Source of the DNA: Ailanthus altissimus
Lineage: Eukaryota; Streptophyta; Magnoliopsida; Sapindales; Simaroubaceae
Direction of reading: 5' to 3'
NCBI GenBank assembly: GCA_946807835.1
Contig: OX327697.1
Location: 13,898,001 to 13,962,000 of the forward strand
Length of the DNA stretch: 64,000 bases
Part shown: one piece after another, positions 57,730 to 64,000 of the stretch
How the letters are laid out: each line of letters starts with the position of its first letter
Position numbering within the stretch: the stretch's first letter is position 1
Translations under genes and position numbers: made by a program
Notes under the pieces: generated by a model
Seen by the model: the letters and a program-made list of their open reading frames with translations, nothing else
Told to the model about the DNA's origin: nothing
Databases searched by the model: none

Positions 57730-59821
57730 GAATCTTATTTCAATCTGATTATCATAGACATATAGATAATTGATTGAATGAGATATACTCACTTGACCAT
57801 CGAAAGATGCTTGTGAGGATATTAGAGTTCTTGGTTAACATTCATATTGATAGTTCTAAGGGGAGTAGTTGGATTCAAGTGAAGTATTGATGGATTATTG
57901 TAATCTTAGGCATTTGAGTATTTGTGCTATCACGTTTGTTCTCTTTGCTCAATTCTTGTAATTATTATTATTTCTTATTTAGTTAGTTTAGATATCAAAA
58001 CCATTAAATTGCCAATAGCTTGAATAAGAATAGAAGAACATAATTTTAGTACTTAGCAAGTAGTAGTAACAATTCCTCGTGGGATTGACACTCTACTTGT
58101 CATATATTACTTGTTGCGATAACGTGCACTTGCGTTAGTTTGTGTTATAGAAATCACACAACAGTGACGTAGTTGCAAATAGCGCTAAGAAATATCACTA
58201 TATAGTGTATTCTCAAAAATTGTTCCTGGTCATTGGTTTACCAATATGGGTCGATTGGGAAACCATAAAGACTAGTATATGCATGTATCAGGATTGTTCA
58301 AACATTTAGTCTTAGCAAACCATGAGCTTAGTAGAAGCTCGTTTAGGCATGTAAGTGTTAAGTAAGTACTGGACATTTAGTAAAGACTGGACACTAAACA
58401 AACTCATAAATACATGTAATAAATATTCTATATAGCCATCAATGGATGTTTTGCTCGAGTTTAGTAGTATCTATGGTCCTTAGACTTGAGCGTCATAGTA
58501 CCTTGTGAATGATCCATCAAACTTAGATTCCATGCATTTTAAAAACCTTTTATAATCTGACTTCTGGGTGTTTTTAGGTATGTTCCAATGCTCATAGAGG
58601 CCAGTATGTATATGTTAGCTCATATGGTTAGGTTGTATATCCTAATGCTTCAAAATTGTCTTTCAAAAAGTCTTTTAGCCAAAAGCATACACATTGGAAA
58701 AAAGTTTCTATAAGATGAAACAATATTTGAAAAGAGTTTGTGTATATTATTTATAAAAGTAAAAATTTACAGATAAGTTCATGGTTGAGCAGATAGAGAC
58801 TTTACGATATAGTGTTATGTCTTTGCTCTTCCGAGATATAAGTGACAGAGGCATTATACAAATATATATGACCTCAACTTGTATAGTTTAACACATCGTC
58901 TTTCTATAATTGTGATATATAAGTGGGAAAATTTCACGAACTTATGAAAATATTTTATATGACAAACAGGTGTGAATCTAAAAAGTCTTGCAATATGAAG
59001 TATACTCATTGAGCACTAAGGTAGCAATTAGTTAATCAATGACTAGTCAGGTTTATTTAAATAATAATTATGAGATTATTATTATTTTGATTAAAATATT
59101 TTAGGGTCGAAGTGTTCAATCCGATATATTTTTAAATAAATAGGATTCATTTTTACTGTGTATCGAGAATGACACATGTTGAATTCTAAGTGTTATAACT
59201 CAACTCATGTCATGACCTTTTATGTTAACTTTTTTGCATGCTCAATTGTTAAGTATTGCATGCATGGTGTAAAAGATAACTAAAAGCATGCAAGATGGTG
59301 GCTTAAGGAAATGGACACACTTGTGCTAGTAACTTAGCCAAATATTGACACAGTAGTATGCTTAATTGTTAAGTCTTTCCTAATACAAAGATAACACAAA
59401 AGTGTTTTTGTTAATGGCTTAAGGATATAAGCACATGTGCCCCATTAACTTGGAAAACACTTGCATACTTAAGGCTTAGGTTTTCTCACTTGATAAAGAC
59501 TAATAAAGGCTTAGTTTTGGCTTGGCAAAAAATTGGGAGAGTGCTTAATAATTAAGCAAACAAAATATAAAAATCAGATTTTTGAATTACTACAAATATT
59601 ATTCTAGAGCTGAAAATCATACCTCTATTTTTGACCTAGAATTGTTCATATGATACGCTCATTTGTGAACTCTACTCTTAAGGATTAAATACATTCAACC
59701 GGAACACTTGCTAAGGTACATTTCTTATACATTCATTCTATATTTGATTTTATATTACATTTGATATATTGCATCCTAGCGGAACATGTATGAAAGCATT
59801 TTGCTTAGGTTATACTATGCA

Positions 59822-61920
59822 GAAAATTCTAAACATATTTAGCTTTTACTGTGCATTTTAGTTTCAAATTTTACATTTTACTTCCCCTTCTTCAATTACA
59901 ACCCCAAAATAGCAGCAAAACACTAGCCATACAGCTCTAAAATAGAAGCAAAACAGCCGCAAAACAAAATTTATAAGCTAAACAAGCCCAAAACATTAAT
60001 CAACACTTTTAATTAGTTATACTAGGTACAAGGTCAGTATTAATATAACACTTTCATAACAGTTTTACATGGTTTAGCAAACTAGTAAAGAATGTGAATC
60101 ATGTGAGAAATATAATTTTTTTTAATGAAAAACTACAAGTATGGACAATGATTGTCAGGTCAGCTAATTAACTTAATTAAGAAATCTATATAACTTGAGG
60201 CCAGCTAGTTAGATTTATTTAAGAATTCTCTCTAAATTTAATATTTGCTGTGATTTATTAGAATTGAAATAAAAAAAAGCATATAGCTTTAACTGGCAAG
60301 CTAAAGACTAAAATAGAAATCAAGGTACTCACAAGTTTTACAATTTATGAAAAATGTAAAAAGCCATAATCTCCCTGATGCTCCTCCTGCCCATATGCAG
60401 GCAATCAAGGTCCTTAAAGGTGATTGAGAGGTTCATAGCTTCATCAAGCTTTAGAAGTATACGGTGGGTAAAGTTCACATTATCAACCTAGCTAGCTAAT
60501 CTAAAGCAGTTTTAGTTGCTTTTTTAGTAACAAAATTGTTTTATTCATAGAATTAAAAATTTCTCAATCTAAAACTAAATTTGTTTTCAAATTCTAATCA
60601 AATTCTGATATGAATCTTTACAAAATTAGTTATTAGGTCTCATCAGGGACCAATCAATTCCTTCTGAAGGTATTACATTTGTTTGGGACTCTTGCATTTT
60701 ATTTTTGGCTGAAGGATATATTGTTTTGGTTTCGCTTTAGATTTATTGAGACTTCAGATATATTTAAATTTTAAAATTGATGTCTAAAACCCTAACTATA
60801 ATGATTTATATAGAGATATTACAAACTGAGATTGTAGATTTTTTTTTTCTTTTTGAGTAAGACATGAATAATTATTGACTTGTTAATCATACGAGGGAGA
60901 ATAGAGATTAATATAGAGAAAAACACTAAAATACCATATTTACATGGTCAAGCAAAACATATTCGAAATCCACATAATACAAGGTTGATACTAAATCTTA
61001 TAATTAGATGAGAAGGTACACAAAACTTTTAAAACTTTTTACGTGGCTAAAACCCAACTCCAATAGAACAATTTATCAAAATCACACCTCCAATAAAACC
61101 CCTCACAATGGAAATTAAATCCAAACGATGAAAGTTTGCTATGAAGCCAGTAATGTGTTCACTAAATTCGGTTACTTAACTCTTCAAATCATTTCTTTAT
61201 GACAAAACCACAAATCAGAAGTAAAAATAACATTCCGATTTTATTTCTCAATGAACGCAACTTTAATTATACATTATAGAGAACAAATAATGTGATCCAG
61301 CCTCTTTAGTCTGTAGAAACTCTAACTAAATTCATGAAGTCTGAAAAGAAATTTGATAACAAAATAAGGACTTTGATTATTACATCAGCAAATTTACTTA
61401 AATGGAAATGAAGACTTTTTGTATGGTTTAAGGTTCCTTGACTTGCTATGCAGCTTCACCCTCTCTCCGTCGCACATACAGAATCCTAGCCACAAACTCC
61501 ACTGTCTTATTGACCAATTTTGGCCAAAGGTTTCAATAATGCATGAAATCTCCAAAGATGAACAACATCGTTCGAAGAGAAAGAAGAAATTCAAAGCTAA
61601 AGAGCCCCTAAATGAGATTTAGCCAAATGTTGATATGGTAAAGCAGCTTAGTCACAAGACAACACCGTTTTTTGAGTTCTTTTTTATTTCTTCCCTCCAA
61701 AATAGCGCCATTTTGTGAGTTTTTTTTTAAAAAAAATTTCTTCGCTCCAAAATGACGATTATGTTTTGGGAGAATTTCATTAATTCTTAAATAATGCCCT
61801 AAAACGTTGTTGTTTTGAAGGGAGAAATCTTAATTTTTTAAATATTAATTTTTTCTAATTAATTTCTAAAATATTAAAAAAAATCATTTTTTAATCGAAA
61901 CTAAGTCATTTTAAATTTAC
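59822..61920. other. 5' non-coding part of CACTA element J with possible captured sequence
   Basis: Mostly AT-rich. Two sub-regions look less decayed: 60,333-60,487 (listed separately) and 61,400-61,622. The latter has open frames on both strands (for example plus strand ..SKDEQHRSKRKKKFKAKEP) but no domain that I recognise. The stretch at 61,640-61,800 has imperfect repeats of CTCCAAAAT.GCG and AAATTTCTT-type words. Confidence 0.4.
60333..60487 (-). pseudogene. Exon-like fragment of unknown gene inside CACTA element J
   Basis: On the minus strand a 49-codon open stretch reads VDNVNFTHRILLKLDEAMNL, SITFKDLDCLHMGRRSIREI and MAFYIFHKL before a stop. It is preceded by a good 3' splice-like sequence (GCTAGCTAG) and followed by GTGAGTACC, a good 5' splice-like sequence. 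The clean frame and higher GC stand out in a decayed neighbourhood. I do not recognise the protein. It may be an exon of a second element gene or a captured host exon. Confidence 0.4.
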
Positions 61921-61924
61921 TAAT

Positions 61925-62055
61925 ACTATAGTATCAATAATTCACTGATACTTCATGCTTCTAATATTATAGTATCAGTAAGTCTCTGACATTTCAAAGA
62001 AGTATCAGTCACCCTTGACACAATACTATCATATTAATATTCACTGGCACCATTT
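61925..62055. repeat. Subterminal repeats, right end of CACTA element J
   Basis: TCACTGATACTTC, TAGTATCAGTAAG, AGTATCAGTCACC and TTCACTGGCACC repeat the words seen at 50,250-50,410, in inverted relation. The final terminal CACTA sequence is missing because the LTR at 62,066 follows. Confidence 0.65.
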
Positions 62056-62065
62056 TAAAAATTTA

Positions 62066-64000
62066 TTGGAGATGGTGCTTACGTGTCATTCCAATATTAT
62101 ATGAATATTAATTGTTTAATATTTATACAATATACATTTCGAATAGAAATTGTTAATATTATAATTATATGGTATAATGCTTGTAACATTACAGATAATG
62201 TTTGATCTGAAGAACTTTAGATCTGGTCTAAAGAAGTTTAGACTAAGACTAAGAGTTAGCAAAGCTGAGAGTTATAAATGCTAAGAGTTGGTACTGTTAG
62301 GAGTTAGCAGGTTATAAGAGTCAGCGAGGTCTAAAGAGTTAGAACCTTATCTATAATGGGACAAAGACCTGAGATGTATGTAATGACATAGATGTAAAGA
62401 CTTGAAATAGGAAATAAGAAATTTCATTATGTAAGTATGTCTTAAACATAATGTTCCTGATCTATTTTCACCAATGCGGTTCTATTGGTGAATCATTTTT
62501 ATATAGATCAGTGTATGTCTATATCTGACTAGTTCAGATGGTTGTTCTTAGTTGACTATGAGCTTAGAGCTTGTATAGGCATGTGGGTATCCAGTCAGGA
62601 CTGGATACTGAACAGACTCACGAGGACCTCAATAGATATCCTATGAAGCCGTCAAATAAATGTTCTCTCGAGTTGAGTAGTATTCGTGGTCTTTGACTTG
62701 AGTGCCACAGTGGTCTTATGAGTGATCCACCGTACTTTGGTTCTACATATGTCAGAGACCTATCATGGTCGGACCGCTATGTGTTGATGGGTATAGTCCA
62801 ATGCTTATGGAGTCTGGTGTGCGCAAATATAGGATCCGTCAGCTTACATAGGTAAGTTATATATCCGATGCTCCGAGATTGTATTTCATGAAGTCTTGCG
62901 GCCACAAGCATAAACCCAAGAAAGGATTATTTCATAGGGTTAAACGATATAGCAAAAGTGTTTGCGTATATTATTTATCGAAATACTAATCTAGATATAA
63001 GTTTAAGGATGTGCTTGCGGGAATTTAACGGTGCTGATCTATATCCCCCCACATCTAGGGTATAAATGATGGAAGGATTATACGTATGGTCTATCACGCT
63101 GATTTGTAATATTCGTAACGTGTGCGTGGGGTATTGATTACAGATTCATGGAATAGTTTCATTTGACAAATCAGGTGTGGACCTAGGGAGTCCTAATATA
63201 AAATGTACTCTTTGTGCACTTGGACAGTGTACCGTATTGAATGGTTCAATACAGTAAAATTCAGCAATTTACTAAGGTTAAGTTAACTAAAGTATATGGT
63301 TAAATAGTAGGACCCACTTTAAGTTAACTTGGTAACCTAGTAAGGATATAAATGTTTCACCTAATGATTATTTAATTGTTAAATGATTAAAATAAATATT
63401 TATTTATTTAATTGTTAAATAAATGATTTAACTTAACTATGGTTAAAGGTTAACCATATGGTTAAGTTAAGTTAACCTTATTTAATGGTTAATTAAAAGT
63501 TAACCTAAACATGGTTAAGTTAGTTAACTAGGGTTAAATTATTTAAATGTTTAATTAACTTAAGGGTTAAGTTAAACTAACCTAACTAAGGTTAAATATT
63601 AACTATGGTTAAGTTATGTAAAATGCAAATTCGAATTTAAGTGAAATTAAAATGAATTACATGTTAAATTAAATGTTAATTAAATGTATTTGGTTTATAT
63701 AAGCAAAATGAATTAATTTTCATTAAGTGAAGAAGTGTTAAGTGTTTTTGGTTGGCTAGAAAATTAAGAACGAAAATTAAAATGTTTCAAGAGTTGAAAA
63801 TATTTTCTATTCATCATCTTCTCTAATTAATTTAGCCATTAAAACATGAATTAAATTTGTTTTTATTCAAGAGTTGAATAAAAAGAATAACAAATTTAAC
63901 TAAATTAAAGAGTTTAACTTTGAATTAAGTTTAAGAGTTAAACTAACTACTAGATTAACATACTGTTATTCTAGACAATCAAACCTACCCTTGTTGATTG
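62066..64000 (+). mobile_element. Copia-like LTR G2, running off the window
   Basis: It starts near TTGGAGATGGTGCTTACG and is related to G1. It includes many conserved blocks (GGACAAAGACCTGAG, GGACTGGATACTGAACAGAC, GAGTGATCCACCG, ATATCCGATGCTCC). At 63,790-63,840 it carries a TTTCAAGAGTTGAAA and CATCATCTTCTC block like that in the copia element E LTR. No end, PBS or coding sequence is reached before the window ends. Confidence 0.6.
63265..63620. repeat. TTAAC/GTTAA-rich low-complexity segment
   Basis: Over about 350 bases GTTAA, TTAAC and GGTTAAG words recur on both strands, with palindromes such as GTTAAC and CCATATGG. It lies within the G2 LTR and has no equivalent in G1. Confidence 0.75.

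Larger units (their letters stand above)
56263..58163 (+). mobile_element. Solo LTR, family H, with a 569-bp tandem duplication
   Basis: It starts TGATAAGGCGTAATTG and ends CACACAACA. ATGAC (56,258-56,262) and GTGAC (58,164-58,168) flank it. The uninterrupted sequence at 62,377 confirms that the host LTR reads straight across (GTAATGACATAGATG). It carries a GC-rich module (about 56,505-56,600) and a TATA box, and its 3' part has the AACGTGCACTTGCGTTAG motif near 58,121. The plus-strand open frames at 56,554-56,850 and 57,150-57,419 are the 5' UTR-like region of each duplicate. Confidence 0.88.
56049..59821 (+). mobile_element. Copia-like LTR (G1) inside CACTA element J, split by solo LTR H
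   Basis: It begins TGTTAGAGTTGGTGC and matches the start of the 62,066 LTR (GAGATGGTGCTTACGTGTCA). The two remain alignable through GGACAAAGACC, ATGAGCTTAG.AGCTTGT, TTGAGCGTCATAGT, GAATGATCCATC and GTGTGAATCTA. The right end is placed at a U5-like stretch ending TATACTATGCA and has no confirmed TSD. Without H it is about 1.87 kb. No coding sequence was seen. Confidence 0.6.
50237..62065 (-). mobile_element. Element J: decayed CACTA (En/Spm) transposon with nested insertions
   Basis: The left end has a degenerate CACTA-like start (CGTTATTAGAAAA) followed by subterminal repeats such as TCACTGATACT and ATCAGTAAG (50,250-50,410). Similar repeats occur near the right end (61,925-62,050). Between them lies a TNP2-type transposase on the minus strand (51,000-55,990). 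A foldback element, a SINE-like array, and a copia-like LTR with a gypsy LTR inside it have inserted. The right terminus is cut by the LTR at 62,066. Confidence 0.7.

Noticed and set aside
61394..61622. Overlapping frames on both strands near 61.4-61.6 kb
   Set aside because: No domain is recognised and both strands are equally open, so no coding strand can be chosen. Mentioned only as less-decayed sequence.
63600..64000. Host gene promoter or first exon at the right window edge
   Set aside because: The sequence resembles the downstream part of a copia-like LTR (compare 28,530-28,600 on the minus strand) and has no open frame.

Overview
This window looks like repeat-filled, gene-poor DNA from a plant nuclear genome. 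The evidence is the AT-rich composition, Ty1/copia and Ty3/gypsy elements with plant-type primer-binding sites (initiator-Met and Asp tRNA), a plant-type MULE transposase, a plant En/Spm (CACTA) transposase and many long LTRs. The species cannot be named from the sequence. I found no intact host gene, rRNA, tRNA or CRISPR locus. Almost all long open frames are decayed transposon genes or chance frames inside LTRs.

Region 1 (1-28,990) is a Russian doll on the minus strand. The host is an old copia element (E). Its 5' LTR and PBS lie near 25.3 kb, its gag, protease and integrase start at 22.9-24.2 kb, and its integrase continues at 1-482. A 22.4-kb composite of a Tekay/Del-like chromovirus (family A, 483-22,905) split that integrase, leaving the TSD AATCA/AACCA. 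The composite has the order LTR - internal - LTR - LTR fragment - scrambled internal - LTR fragment. Its leftmost LTR was later split by a non-autonomous gag-protease gypsy element (B, 1,380-8,750, TSD GTAAC). A further family A solo LTR (25,375-28,144, TSD ATTAC) sits in the LTR of E. At 28,896-31,115 there is an inverted duplicate of the junction between copia integrase and family A LTR.

Region 2 (31.1-42.0 kb) holds half of a long-TIR DNA element, a small foldback MITE, a hAT-like non-autonomous element, and a plus-strand gypsy element (F, 34.2-39.0 kb) that has lost most of RT and all of RNase H and the integrase core. The last reading frame of F runs into its 3' LTR, as in CRM-type elements. 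A copia-like solo LTR (38,968-40,319) interrupts that LTR. A solo LTR of a B-related family follows (40,615-42,027, TSD GGCAC).

Region 3 (42.0-50.2 kb) has a duplicated AT-rich segment. One copy is broken by a MULE-type MITE (10-bp TSD), which is itself broken by a hAT-type element (8-bp TSD). Next is a decayed MULE transposase (plus strand) with a converging Ulp1-like cysteine protease relic (minus strand).

Region 4 (50.2-62.0 kb) is a decayed CACTA element (J). Its TNP2-type transposase is on the minus strand (51.0-56.0 kb). It is interrupted by a long-TIR foldback element, by a tandem array of about six tRNA-like (SINE-type) units, and by a copia-like LTR (G1). G1 itself contains a 1.9-kb solo LTR (H) with an internal 569-bp tandem duplication. 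The window ends in a second G-type LTR (62,066-64,000).

The features worth attention are structural: the scrambled multimeric chromovirus, the inverted junction duplicate, the tandem SINE-like array, the duplicated LTR core promoter, and GC-rich modules upstream of the TATA box in four related LTRs. I did not find evidence of a new functional gene system.
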